A stretch of 49,757 nt of DNA, from positions 1-49,757 of the forward strand of contig NZ_BSYI01000041.1 in the NCBI RefSeq assembly GCF_030270585.1. Direction: 5' to 3'. The notes beneath the pieces are model-generated. The model was not told where the DNA came from. It made no database searches and saw only the letters and a list, made by a program, of their open reading frames with translations. Shown here piece by piece: positions 16,741 to 25,827 of the stretch. Source of the stretch: Paralimibaculum aggregatum. GTDB lineage: Bacteria; Pseudomonadota; Alphaproteobacteria; Rhodobacterales; Rhodobacteraceae. Made by a program: the position numbers and the translations under genes. Within the stretch, counting starts at the first letter, position 1; the number at the start of each line of letters is the position of its first letter.

Positions 16741-17871
16741 GAGGCGGGGCCCGTTGGCCGGTCCGCCAACCGGCCTGCCCCGGCGCTCCGGCCCGGCCGG
16801 ACCGGACCCGGGGGCTCCCCATCGGTCCGGGTTGAAGATCTGCCCAGCGGCCGGGGGGCTGCCCGGCAAAGGGGGGGCTGTCCATGGGTCGGCCGGAGGT
16901 CTGCCTTGCGGACGGGGAGCATGCCCGGCGGACCGGGGCGGGGGCCGTTCATCGGATCGGGACGAGAACTGGCACAGGAACCGTGCAGAGCCTGAGCATG
17001 GGACCGGGCCGCAGGGCCTTTCCGCTGGGCCAGGGTGGGGCCTTCGCGCAGGACCGGGGCAAAACGCCTGACCACCAAGCCGGGCCCGGCCAGTGCGTGG
17101 GACCAAGCCGGGAGGCCCGCCCACAGGACCGGGAGGGGCCTTGTGTCTGGGACCGGACCGAGCGGCCCACCCGCCGCGACAGCGCGGGGCCTCTGCGTTA
17201 GGCCGGTCCGGGAGGCCTGCCCTCCGGATCAGGCGGGGCCTGTGCGTCGGCCCAGGCCGAGGGGCCTGCCCTCCGGACCGGGCGGGGGCCTGTGCGCAGG
17301 ACCGGGCCCGGAGGCCTGCCACCAAGCCGGGGCGGGGCCAGTCCATAGGGCCGGTCGATGGCCTGCCCACCGACCGGGCGGGGGGCTGTGCGCAGGACCG
17401 CGCCCGGAGGCCCCCCACGGAACCGGGGCGGGACCTGTTCGCAGGGCCGGGCCGAGGGTCTGCCCACCCGGCCGGGCGGTGGTCTGTGAACAGGACCGGG
17501 CCGGGAGGCCAGTCCACCGAACCGGGACGAGGCCAGTCCATAGGGCCGGGCCGAGGGTCTGCCCACCAGACTGGCGGTGGCCTGTGAACAGGACCGGGCC
17601 CGGAGGCCTGCCACCAAGCCGGGGCGGGGCCAGTCCATAGGGCCGGTCGATGGCCTGCCCACCGACCGGGCGGGGGGCTGTGCGCAGGACCGCGCCCGGA
17701 GGCCCCCCACGGAACCGGGGCGGGACCCTTCCGTGGAGCCGGTCGAGGATCTGCCCACCCGGCCGGGCGGTGGTTTGTGTACAGGACCGGGCCAGAAGGC
17801 CAGTCCACCGAACCGGGGCGGGGCCAGTCCATAGGGCCGGGCCGAGGGCCTGCCCGCCGGGCTGGGGCGGG
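16741..17871. repeat. Degenerate ~48-nt repeats with a 137-bp duplication
   Basis: Units of about 47-50 nt recur with the pattern CTGTGCGCAGGACCGGGC, then GGAGGCCTGCC, then ACCGGGGCGGGG. A block of about 137 bp at 17299-17435 is repeated at 17591-17727, which is a 292-bp offset. The left part (16741-17200) is more diverged. No coding feature is supported despite open frames of several hundred codons on both strands; these follow from the lack of A/T. Confidence 0.85.
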
Positions 17872-18400
17872 GCCTGCGCGTTGGAATGAGCCGGGAGGGC
17901 CTCCCCCCGCCGGACCGGGCGGGAGCCGGTTCCTCGAACCGGGCCGATGGGGCTGCCCACCGGGCCGGTCGGGATCTGTCCGGAGAGCCGGGCCGGGGGC
18001 CTGTCCACCGAGCCGGGGCGGGGCGGGCCTGCGCGTTGGAACGAGCCGGGAGGGTTTTCCCCCGCCGGACCGGGCGGGAGCCGGTTCCTCGAACCGGGCC
18101 GAGGGTGCTGCCCACCGGGCCGGTCGGGATCTGTCCGGAGAGCCGGGCCGGGGGCCTGTCCACCGAGCCGGGGCGGGGCGGGCCTGCGCGTTGGAACGAG
18201 CCGGGAGGGTCTTCCCCCGCCGGACCGGGCGGGAGCCGGTTCCTCGAACCGGGCCGAGGGGGCTGCCCATCGGGCCGGTCGGGATCTGTCCGGAGAGCCG
18301 GGCCGGGGGCCTGTCCACCGAGCCGGGGCGGGGCGGGCCTGCGCGTTGGAACGAGCCGTGGGTGTCTGCCCGCCGGGCCGGGCGGGAGACTGTCCCCGGG
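17872..18400. repeat. 155-bp near-identical tandem repeats
   Basis: The start GCCTGCGCGTTGGAA recurs at 17872, 18027, 18182 and 18337, exactly 155 bp apart each time. The first three copies are complete and differ by only a few bases (for example GGGCCTCC / GGGTTTTCC / GGGTCTTCC after GCCGGGA). The fourth is partial and fades by about 18400. 155 is not a multiple of 3, so the same peptide-like text appears in all three frames on the minus strand. Near-identity suggests recent expansion or a collapsed or expanded assembly. Confidence 0.93.
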
Positions 18401-18506
18401 ACCGGGCCGTGGGCGCCCGGCCGCCGGGCCGGGATGGGGGCCGGGATGGGGGCTGCGACCCTTTGGCCGCGCGACGCGGGCGCCGCGGCAGCCTATCTGG
18501 AGCGTC

Positions 18507-18764
18507 ATGAGCTACAAGGCACGCAGGTTCTGGTCGGCGGTGGTGCTCCTGGTGGGGCTGCCGCTCTATATCGTGGTCGCGCTCACCGTGGTGGGCTGGT
18601 TCGACAGGCCGCCGGTCTGGGTCGAGCTCGCGGTCTATGTCGGGCTCGGCATCCTCTGGGCGCTGCCGTTCCGGCGGCTGTTCCGCGGCATCGGCAAGCC
18701 CGACCCGGACGCCGCTCCGGACGCTGCCGCGCCGCGATCCGGCGAGCCGCGCCCGCCGGCCTGA
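18507..18764 (+). CDS. DUF2842 domain membrane protein
   Basis: 85 aa protein matching DUF2842, a small alphaproteobacterial family without known function. It begins MSYKARRFWSAVVLLVGLPL and has two transmembrane segments (about residues 8-30 and 38-56). Between them lies DRPPVWVELAVYVGLGILWALP, and the family-typical FRGIGKPDPD follows the second. The C-terminal 20 residues are disordered Asp/Ala/Pro. The ATG at 18507 follows GGAG at 18499-18502 with a short 4-nt spacing. It is the first gene after the long repeat region and converges on the large Ala-rich protein gene. Confidence 0.88.
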   Translation: MSYKARRFWSAVVLLVGLPLYIVVALTVVGWFDRPPVWVELAVYVGLGILWALPFRRLFRGIGKPDPDAAPDAAAPRSGEPRPPA

Positions 18765-18807
18765 CGGGGCGCCTTCCGGCCTGACGGGTCGCCAGGCCTG
18801 ACGGCGC
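18758..18807. repeat. Short repeats that include the DUF2842 stop codon
   Basis: Three copies of GCCTGACGG-NN-CGCC follow one another (about 18760, 18780 and 18796) with units of about 20 and 17 nt and a final 15-nt piece. The TGA of the first copy is the stop codon of the DUF2842 gene. This shows repeat growth starting at a gene end on a small scale. Confidence 0.75.
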
Positions 18808-18818
18808 GCCCGTGCCGC

Positions 18819-21359
18819 TCAGCCGAGCAGGCCGCGGAAGCGCGCGCGCTCCTCCTGGCTGAGCGCGAACTTGCCGTCGTCCACCAGCACCAGCACGCCG
18901 TTGCGCACCAGCTTGCCATAGCCCTTGATGCGGGCCTCCAGCGTGCGCGGGTGGTCGCCGGGGAGCTGGTCGAAGATCTCCATCACCTCGCGGCGGCCGA
19001 AATTGCTGCGCCGGTCGACGAGGGTCAGCCAGGCCGCGGCGGCGGTGAGCAGCTCCGGCACCGAGGCGGCGCCGGCCCGGTCGGCCAGCTCCTCGGGCGA
19101 GACCGAGCTGCGGGGCTCGGGCGCCGCCGCGCCGGGGCCGTCGGCGCCGCCATCGGCCGTGCCCTCCGCCGCGGCATCCGCCTCGGCGCGGCTCCCCGCG
19201 CGCAGCCGCGACATCAGCGAGCCGAAGCGCTCCGAGACGCCGGGCTCCGCCGGCTCGTTCGGGTCGTCGATCCAGCGCGGGCGCGGCGCAGCAGGCTCGG
19301 GGCCGGGCTCGGCGGTGGCGGCAGGTTCGGGCTCGCCGCCCGGCACCCCGGTTTCGGGCGCCGCGAAGAGGTTGGGCTCGGCCGGCGGTGCATCGGCGCC
19401 GCCCATGCCGCCGAAGATGTTGACCTCGGCCACCGGAGGCTCGGACGGGGGCACGGCCTGGGGTTCTGCGGGCCGGGCCGGCGCGGGGTCCGCCGCCGCG
19501 GGCGCTGGCGGTCCCCCGGGAGCGCCAAAGATGTTCGGCTCCGCCGGTTCGGGGGCGGCGGCGGCGACCTCGGCGGCATCCGGCGCGCCGAAGATGTTGG
19601 TCTCGTCGGCCGCTGCGGCGGGCGCCGGCGCCGGTTCGCCGGGGCCGCCGAAGATGTTGGTCTCCTCCGATGCCGCGGGGGGTGCCGCGGCGGGGGATGC
19701 GGCGGGCGGCGCGGATGCGCCGAAGATGTTGGTCTCCTCCGCGGCCGGAGCGGCGGGCGGCGGCGCGGGCTCGCCGGGGCCGCCGAAGATGTTCGGCTCC
19801 TCGGGCGGCGGCGCGGCATCGGCCCAGGGCGGCGATGCGGGCTCGCCGGCACCGCCGACGAGGCCCGGCGCGGCGGGCTGCGGCGGCGCCTCCGCGGCAC
19901 CCTCTGCCGGCTCGCCCCCGGAGGCGGCCGCAGGGGCCTCGGCCCCGGGCTCGGGTTCGGCCTCGGGCTCGGCGGGGGCGCTCTCGGCGCCGAAGATGCT
20001 GGTGGCCGCGCCGGGCGCCACATCGGCATCGGCAAAGAGCTCCTCGACGCTCGGCTGCGGGGCCGGGGCGGCGGGGTCTGCGGCATCCGCCTCCGCGGAC
20101 GGGAAGGGATCGCCAGCGGCGGAAATTTCCGGCTCGGCGGGCGCGGCCTCGGCAGGCTCGGACTCCACAGGGGAAGGCCCGGCGGCAGTGCCCCAGGGCG
20201 CGGACGCCCCGGCGGGGTCCGCCTCGAACGGCGCCGCCTCGGCAGTCTCGGCATCCTCGGCCTCGGGCTCCGCCGCGGCGGCGTCGTCCCCTGCCGCGCC
20301 CTCGGGGCCGAGGATCTCGCCGCGCAGCGGGATCACCCCGGCATCGCCGGCATCGGCATCGGCGCCTGCAGGCGCGACCGTATCCGCGGCCTCGGGCGGG
20401 TCCACCGCCACCGCGGCATCGCCGGCCATGTCCTCCATCGCGGCGGATGGCGCCGGATCGGACCCCTCGGTCTCGGCGCTCTCGGTCTCGGCGCTTTCGG
20501 TCTCGGGGCTCTCGGGCCCGGGGCTCGCGGCGGCATCGGGCCGCGGCGCCTCAGCCGGCTCGCCCCTGCCGCGCAGGAAGGAGAGCGGATGGCGCATCAC
20601 ATCGGCGAGGCTCGCCGCCGGCGCCGCGGGGGGTGCTTCGGCGGCCTCTTCGGGACCATCTTCGGGGCCGTCTTCGGCAATGGCCCCGGGGATATCCTCG
20701 GCACCGGCCGCCGGGGCGGCGGGCGCCTCCGGCATCGCGGCCGCCTCGAGCGGCGCGCCGGCATCGGGCGGCAGCACCGGGGTAGCGGGCGTGGCATCGG
20801 CTGCGCTATCGGCCGCAGTGTCTTCTGCCGCGTCCTCCGGCGGGTCCCCTGCCGTGTCGGCTTCGGGCTCCGGCGCGGCATCCTCCGCCGCGGTCTCCGC
20901 GGCATCCCCGGCATCGTCAGCATCGGCCGGCAGACGCTCCGCGGCGCTGTCGGCCAGCGCCGCCTCCGCCGCCATCTGGGCCATCGCCGCCGCGGTTGCC
21001 GCGGTCGCCGCCGGGGCCACCGCGGAAGCCGCCGCAGATGCCGCCCCGGCGGCCTCAGCCGCGGCCGGCGCGGGCTCCGCCGCCAGCGTCTCGCCGGATT
21101 TCAGCGACAGGATCAGGCCGGGCACCGCCTCGATATCCTCGCGCGGCAGGCGCAGACGGCGCGCCGTCTCGGCGATCATCTCCTCGATGCGCTCGTCGTC
21201 GAAGGCCAGGCCGGTCTCGGCGATCTCCGGCGTCTCCTCGACGAGGCGCTGGAGAAAGCGCAAAACCTGCTTGATCGGAGCGACAGGGTTCTCGAAGCCC
21301 TGTGCGGAAATCGCGAACTCTCCGTAACGCAGATCGATACGCCTGGCCGGCTCCGGCAT
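18819..21359 (-). CDS. Large Ala/Pro/Glu-rich protein with NIFG motif repeats
   Basis: 846 aa protein in three parts. Residues 1-85 are a folded-looking domain (RIDLRYGEFAISAQGFENPV, then APIKQVLRFLQRLVEETPEI). Residues about 90-720 are low complexity (Ala, Pro, Glu, Asp, Gly) and likely disordered. About residues 730-846 are a second domain (ELLTAAAAWLTLVDRRSNFG, then REVMEIFDQLPGDHPRTLEA and KLVRNGVLVLVDDGKFALS). The two end domains recall an uncharacterised Rhodobacterales protein family whose central part varies; no function is known to me. Between about residues 455 and 665 the motif [E/D/A]-x-NIFG (also SIFG, NLFA) occurs eight times. The ATG at 21359 has GAGGGGAAC before it. It is soluble with no signal peptide. 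Confidence 0.82.
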   Translation of the reverse strand: MPEPARRIDLRYGEFAISAQGFENPVAPIKQVLRFLQRLVEETPEIAETGLAFDDERIEEMIAETARRLRLPREDIEAVPGLILSLKSGETLAAEPAPAAAEAAGAASAAASAVAPAATAATAAAMAQMAAEAALADSAAERLPADADDAGDAAETAAEDAAPEPEADTAGDPPEDAAEDTAADSAADATPATPVLPPDAGAPLEAAAMPEAPAAPAAGAEDIPGAIAEDGPEDGPEEAAEAPPAAPAASLADVMRHPLSFLRGRGEPAEAPRPDAAASPGPESPETESAETESAETEGSDPAPSAAMEDMAGDAAVAVDPPEAADTVAPAGADADAGDAGVIPLRGEILGPEGAAGDDAAAAEPEAEDAETAEAAPFEADPAGASAPWGTAAGPSPVESEPAEAAPAEPEISAAGDPFPSAEADAADPAAPAPQPSVEELFADADVAPGAATSIFGAESAPAEPEAEPEPGAEAPAAASGGEPAEGAAEAPPQPAAPGLVGGAGEPASPPWADAAPPPEEPNIFGGPGEPAPPPAAPAAEETNIFGASAPPAASPAAAPPAASEETNIFGGPGEPAPAPAAAADETNIFGAPDAAEVAAAAPEPAEPNIFGAPGGPPAPAAADPAPARPAEPQAVPPSEPPVAEVNIFGGMGGADAPPAEPNLFAAPETGVPGGEPEPAATAEPGPEPAAPRPRWIDDPNEPAEPGVSERFGSLMSRLRAGSRAEADAAAEGTADGGADGPGAAAPEPRSSVSPEELADRAGAASVPELLTAAAAWLTLVDRRSNFGRREVMEIFDQLPGDHPRTLEARIKGYGKLVRNGVLVLVDDGKFALSQEERARFRGLLG

Positions 21360-21499
21360 GGTTCCCCTCGCAGCTCAATATGCTAGTGCCTTGCGTTGAG
21401 CCGGAGCGTGAACGATTTGCCGCGCCCGGTCAAGGCACGCCCCGGTTGTGCCGGCCCCCCGCGGGCGGGCGGCGCAGCCGGCAGAGGAAGGGCGAAACC

Positions 21500-22165
21500 A
21501 TGGCGAAACGCTTCGACGAGGCGGTGTGCCTGATCGGCGGCGGACCGCTCGATGCCGGGCTGCTGGCCCGCGCCGAGCGGCTGGCCCCGGTGCTGGTCGC
21601 CGCCGACCGCGGCGCCGACCGGCTGCTGGAACTCGGCCGCCGCCCGGCGCTGGTGATCGGCGACATGGACTCGATCTCCGATCTCGCGGCCTGGCAGGCC
21701 GGCCCCACCGAGGTGCTGCACCTGGCCGAGCAGGACACCACCGATTTCGAGAAATGCCTCTATGCGACCGAGGCGCCGCTCTATCTGGCGCTCGGCTTCA
21801 CCGGCGGGCGGATGGACCACACGCTGGCGGTGTTCCACGCGCTGCTGGCGCGGCCCGGCAAGCGCGTCGTGGTGCTCGGCGAGGGCGAGGCGATGACCTT
21901 CCTGCCGCCGGGGCGGGGCCTGCGGCTGGCGGCGCGGCCGGGGATGCGGGTCTCGGTCTTTCCCTTCGCCGAGACCACCGGCATCCTCTCCGAGGGGCTG
22001 GAATGGCCGGTGGCGGGGCTGACCTTCGCGCCGGGGCGGCAATCCGGCACCTCGAACCGGGCGGTGGCGGAGACCGTGGCGCTCGGCGTCGACCGGGGCG
22101 GGGCGCTGCTGATCCTGCCGGAGGCGGCGCTCGGCACCCTGCTGGCGGCGCTGGCCGCGGCATAG
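21500..22165 (+). CDS. thiN: Thiamine pyrophosphokinase
   Basis: 221 aa enzyme that transfers pyrophosphate from ATP to thiamine, giving thiamine diphosphate. Family motifs are AADRGADRLLELGRRPALVI followed by GDMDS (about residues 34-59), EQDTTDFEKCLYA (about 78-90) and GFTGGRMDHTLA (about 99-110). The C-terminal thiamine-binding part contains SEGLEWPVAG and GTSNRA. The ATG at 21500 follows AGAGGAAGGG. It is divergent from the large Ala-rich gene with a 140-bp gap. A TPP riboswitch was not seen in front of it. Confidence 0.93.
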   Translation: MAKRFDEAVCLIGGGPLDAGLLARAERLAPVLVAADRGADRLLELGRRPALVIGDMDSISDLAAWQAGPTEVLHLAEQDTTDFEKCLYATEAPLYLALGFTGGRMDHTLAVFHALLARPGKRVVVLGEGEAMTFLPPGRGLRLAARPGMRVSVFPFAETTGILSEGLEWPVAGLTFAPGRQSGTSNRAVAETVALGVDRGGALLILPEAALGTLLAALAAA

Positions 22166-22199
22166 GCGCCCGCGCCCCTGCGCACCGCCGCCCGCGCGG

Positions 22200-22550
22200 C
22201 CGGCTGCGCCCGCAGAGCCGTGCCCCGGCCCACCCGACGGCGGTGCCCCGTCGCCCCGGCAAAGCGGTGCCATGTCGCCCCCGTACAGCGGCGCCCCTTC
22301 CCCCACGCGGCCGCGCCCGGTCGCACCTCGACAGCGGCTCCCCGTCGCCTCCGCGCAGCGCCGCCGAGTCCTCCCCGCGCAGCGGCGCCCCGTCGCCTTC
22401 GCACAGCGGCGCCCCGTCCCCCTTCGCAGCGGCGCCCTGCCCCCCGTACAGCGGCATGCCGCCCCCCTTGCGCAGCCGCGCCCCGGCGCCCTCGCACGGC
22501 GGCGCGGCGTCCCCCCGGGCAGCCGCGCCAGCCCCGCCCCGGCGGACAAA
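22200..22550. repeat. ~22-nt tandem repeats after thiN
   Basis: Units of 21-24 nt based on CAGCGGCGCCCCGTCGCCTT repeat about fifteen times with much variation in the C-rich half. The core CAGCGGCGCC is best preserved near 22280-22450. The array begins soon after the thiN stop codon and ends before the promoter region of the next gene. No coding feature is supported. Confidence 0.82.
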
Positions 22551-22573
22551 CATTTGAAACACGGCCGAGGCGG

Positions 22574-22589
22574 CAGCGAAACGTCGCTG
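22574..22589 (+). promoter_or_regulatory. Small inverted repeat upstream of the peptidoglycan-binding protein gene
   Basis: CAGCGA (22574-22579) and TCGCTG (22584-22589) form a perfect 6-bp inverted repeat around AACG, about 90 bp before the next start codon. It sits in an AT-richer stretch (22551-22620) that probably carries the promoter. It could be an operator or a short leader hairpin; no regulator can be named. Confidence 0.3.
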
Positions 22590-22678
22590 AAAACCGGCCC
22601 CTCCATATCGCTCCCATCCCGGATGCAGCGCCGCGGCGCACCGTCCGGACCCGGCAATGAGAGATATGGAGACACCAG

Positions 22679-23302
22679 ATGAGCATCCTGAAGATCGGCT
22701 CGAAGGGCCAGCCCGTCCTCAACCTGCAGAAGGCGCTGATCGACCTGAAGATCCGGCCGCGCCCGAAGGCCACCGGCACCTTCGACACGGTGACCGAGGA
22801 CGCCGTGCGCGCCTTCCAGAAGACCCACAGGATGAAGCGCGACGGTAAGGTCGGCACCAAGACCGCCGCCCGCATCCGCGCCGCGGTCGAGCAGGCGCGC
22901 CGGCCGATCCAGATGTCGGTGCCGGACTACGCGCCGATCATGAAGCACACCGAGCAGAGCTACGAGAAGGTCCGCAAGGACTGGATGAAGACCCTGGCCA
23001 TGGTGAAGCGCCACGACAACCCGGTGCTCAACCTCCTCGGCGACGAGTACCGCTACTACTTCACGCTGTTCGAGAAGCAGCACGGCGACTGGCGCAAGTT
23101 CGCCAAGAAGGTGGGGATCGAGCAGGCCGGCTACGACAAGACCATCGACACCGATCCCTGGAGCGCGCGCGAGCACGTCAAGCGCTGCCGGGACTTCCAC
23201 AGGAAGGCCAGCGCCGCCAACAACGCCCGCGACGGCGCGGCGGAGTTCAAGAAGATGGCCGACCCCAAGGTCAAGGGGATGCTGGCCGAGCTCGCCCGCT
23301 GA
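22679..23302 (+). CDS. Peptidoglycan-binding domain protein without signal peptide
   Basis: 207 aa protein. Residues about 5-68 are a PG_binding_1 type domain: GSKGQPVLNLQKALIDL, GTFDTVTEDAVRAFQKTHRM and DGKVGTKTAARIR are the usual repeat signature. Residues 75-207 are a Lys/Arg/Asp-rich helical region I do not recognise (SYEKVRKDWMKTLAMVKRHD, EYRYYFTLFEKQHGDWRKFA, DTDPWSAREHVKRCRDFHRK). There is no signal peptide or membrane segment, unusual for a wall-binding protein. It could be exported by a dedicated system, released by lysis, or use the fold for another purpose. The ATG at 22679 has GGAG at 22668-22671 with 7 nt spacing. It is isolated between two repeat regions and is richer in Lys than its neighbours. 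Confidence 0.8.
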   Translation: MSILKIGSKGQPVLNLQKALIDLKIRPRPKATGTFDTVTEDAVRAFQKTHRMKRDGKVGTKTAARIRAAVEQARRPIQMSVPDYAPIMKHTEQSYEKVRKDWMKTLAMVKRHDNPVLNLLGDEYRYYFTLFEKQHGDWRKFAKKVGIEQAGYDKTIDTDPWSAREHVKRCRDFHRKASAANNARDGAAEFKKMADPKVKGMLAELAR

Positions 23303-25827
23303 CCCCCCGGCCCGCGCGGATCGCCCGGGCGCCGGCCCGCCGCTTCCCCGCCCCGCGCGGATGGCACCGCGCGGATCGCCCGGTGCGGATCGCCCCCGCG
23401 CGGATGGCACCGCGAGAAGGGCGCCGTGCGTTGGTCCCGCGCCAGTGCCGCGGGGAAGGCTCCGTACGAACGGTCCCGCGCAAGTGCCGCCGCGCAAGGT
23501 CCCGAACGGATGGCCCCGCGCGGATGGCCCTCGCACAGGTGGCCGCACGCGGATGTTCCCTATGCGGATCGCGCCGCGAGGAAGGCGCCCCCCGCCCGGT
23601 CCCGCACACGTACCGCGGCGCGCCCTGCCCCGAGCGGATGCAGCCCGAGCGGATGCCCCCCAGCGGATGCCCCGGTGCGAAGGGCGCCGCGCAAGTGCCG
23701 CCGCACGCCCGGTTCCGATCGGACGGCCCCCGAGCGGATGGCCTCTGTGCGGATGGCGCCGCGCAAGTGGCGCCGCACGTCCGGTTCCGAACCGATGCCC
23801 CCGAGCCGATGACTCTCGCACGGATGGCCACGCGCAGATGTTCCCCGCGCAGAAGGCACCGTGGGGAAGGCGCCGTGCACCCGGCCCCCGTGCAAGTGCC
23901 GCCGCGCACCCGGTTCCGAACGGATGGCCTCCGCGCGGATGGCGCTCGCACAGATGGCCACACCCAGATGTTCCCTATGCGGGTAGCACCGCGAAGAAAC
24001 GCCCTGCGAACGGCCCAACGCAAGTGGCGCCGCGCGTCCGCTCCCGAACGGACGGCCCCCGAGCGGATGACCCTCGCACGGATGGCCACGCGCAGAAGGC
24101 ACCGTGGGGAAGGCGCCGTGCGCCCGGCCCCGCACAAGTGCCGCCGCGCACCCGGTTCCGAACGGATGGCCTCCGCGCGGATGGCGCTCGCACGGATGGC
24201 CGCACGCGGATGTTCCCTATGCGGATGGTGCCGCTGGAAACGCCCTGCCTACGGCTCCGCGCAAGTGCCGCCGTGCGCCCGTTCCCGAGCGGATGGTCCG
24301 TGCGGAAGGCCACGCGCGGATGCCGCCGCGAGGAAGCGCCGTGCGCTTGGTCCCGCGCAGGTGGCGCCGCGCGCTCGGTCCCGATCAGATGACCCTCGCA
24401 CAGATGGCGCCGTGCGGATGGTCCCTGTGCGGATCGGGCCGCGAGGAAGCGCTGCGCGCGCGGCCCCGCGCAAGTGCCGCCGCGCGCACGGTCCCGATTG
24501 GATGGCGCCGTGGAGAAGGCGCGGTGCGTCGGGCCTCCGCGAAATTGGCGCCGCGTGCCGGTTCCGAGCGGATGCCCCGTGCGGATGCCTCCCGTAGGGC
24601 TGGCCACGCGCAGATGGCGCCGCGGGGACGGCGCCGTGCGCACGATCCCGCGCAAGTGGCGCCGCGGGCCTGGTCTCGAGCGGATCGCCCTGAGCGGATG
24701 GACCCGCGTAGAAGACGCAGCGGGGAAGGCGCCGTGCGCGCGGTCCCTGCAAGTGCCGCGGCGCGCCCGGTCCCGAACGGATGGCCCCGCGCGGATGGCC
24801 CTCGCACAGATCGCCACGCAGGGATGCTCTCTATGCGGATGGCGCCGCGAGGAAGCGCCTTGCGCACGGCCCCGCGCAAGTGGCGCCGCGGGCCTGGCCT
24901 CGAGAGGATGGCTCTCGCGCAGATGGCCCTGAGCGGAGGGCGCCGCGTAGATCGAGCCGCGAGGAAACGCTGCGCACGCGGCCCCGCGCAGGTGCCGCGG
25001 CGCGCCCGGTCCCGAACGGATGGCCCCGCGCGGATGGCCCTCGCACAGATCGCCACGCAGGGATGCTCTCTATGCGGAGGGCGCCGCGAGGAAGCGCCGT
25101 GTGCACGGTCCCGCGAAGTGGTGCCGCGGGCCGGTTCCGGGCGGTTGGCCTTCGTAGGTTGCGCCGCGGGGACGGCGCCGTGCGCGCGGTCCCGCGAAGT
25201 GGTGCCGCGGGCCTGGTTTCGAGAGAATGGCTCTCGCGCAGATGGCCCTGAGCGGATGGACCCGCGTAGATGGCGCCGCGGGGAAGGCGCCGTGCGCGCG
25301 GTCTCTGCAAGTGCCGCGGCGCGCCCGGTCCCGAACGGATGCCCCGCGCGGACGGCCCTCGCACAGATCGCCATGCAGGGATGCTCTCTTTGCGGAGGGC
25401 GCCGCGAGGAAGCGCCGTGAGCCCGGTCCCGCGCAGGTGGCGCCGCGCGCCGGTTCCGGGCGGTTGGCCTTCGTAGGTTGCGCCGCGGGGACGGCGCCGT
25501 GCGTGCGGTTCCGCGCAAGTGGCGCCGCGCGCCTGGTCTCGAGAGGATGGCCCTCGCGCTGATGGCCCTGAGCGGAGGGCGCCGCGAGGAAGCGCTGCGC
25601 GCTCGGCGCCGTGCGGGTGGTGCCGCGCGCACGGTTTCGAGCGGATGGCCCCGTTCGGAGGGCCCGGTGCGGAGGGCGCCGCGGGGACGGCGCCGTGCGT
25701 GCGGTTCCGCGGGAGGGGCGCTTTGCGCGCGGCCCCGCGGGAGGGGTGGCGTGCGCCATGTCCCGCGGGAGGGGTGGTGTGGGGCCGGGCCCGGCCGGGG
25801 GGGCGAGCGGGCGCCGGGGCGCGCGGC
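23303..25827. repeat. 2.5-kb complex minisatellite desert
   Basis: No gene is seen on either strand. The DNA is a mosaic of a few recurring blocks: GCGCAAGTGGCGCCGCG, CCCGGTCCCGAACGGATGG, CCTCGCACAGATGGCCACGC, GATGCTCTCTATGCGGA and CGCCGCGAGGAAGCGCC. Larger units repeat too: the block around 24753-24870 recurs almost exactly 239 bp later (24992-25110), and part of it again at 25311. The frequent CGGATGG gives many false ATG starts and frames of 100-440 codons. It separates the 3' ends of two convergent genes. No direct-repeat/unique-spacer layout as in CRISPR is present. Confidence 0.9.

Noticed and set aside
16702-18508. Open frames of 300-540 codons on the minus strand and 200-335 codons on the plus strand
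   Set aside because: They consist of repeat DNA without A/T, so stops are rare in all frames; composition is almost only Gly, Pro, Arg, Ala; the 155-bp unit gives the same text in several frames; no ribosome sites or domains.
23271-25759. Several long frames (170-440 codons) in the 2.5-kb repeat region
   Set aside because: Arg/Ala/Pro/Gly repeats in all frames, starts created by the frequent CGGATGG, no homology signal.
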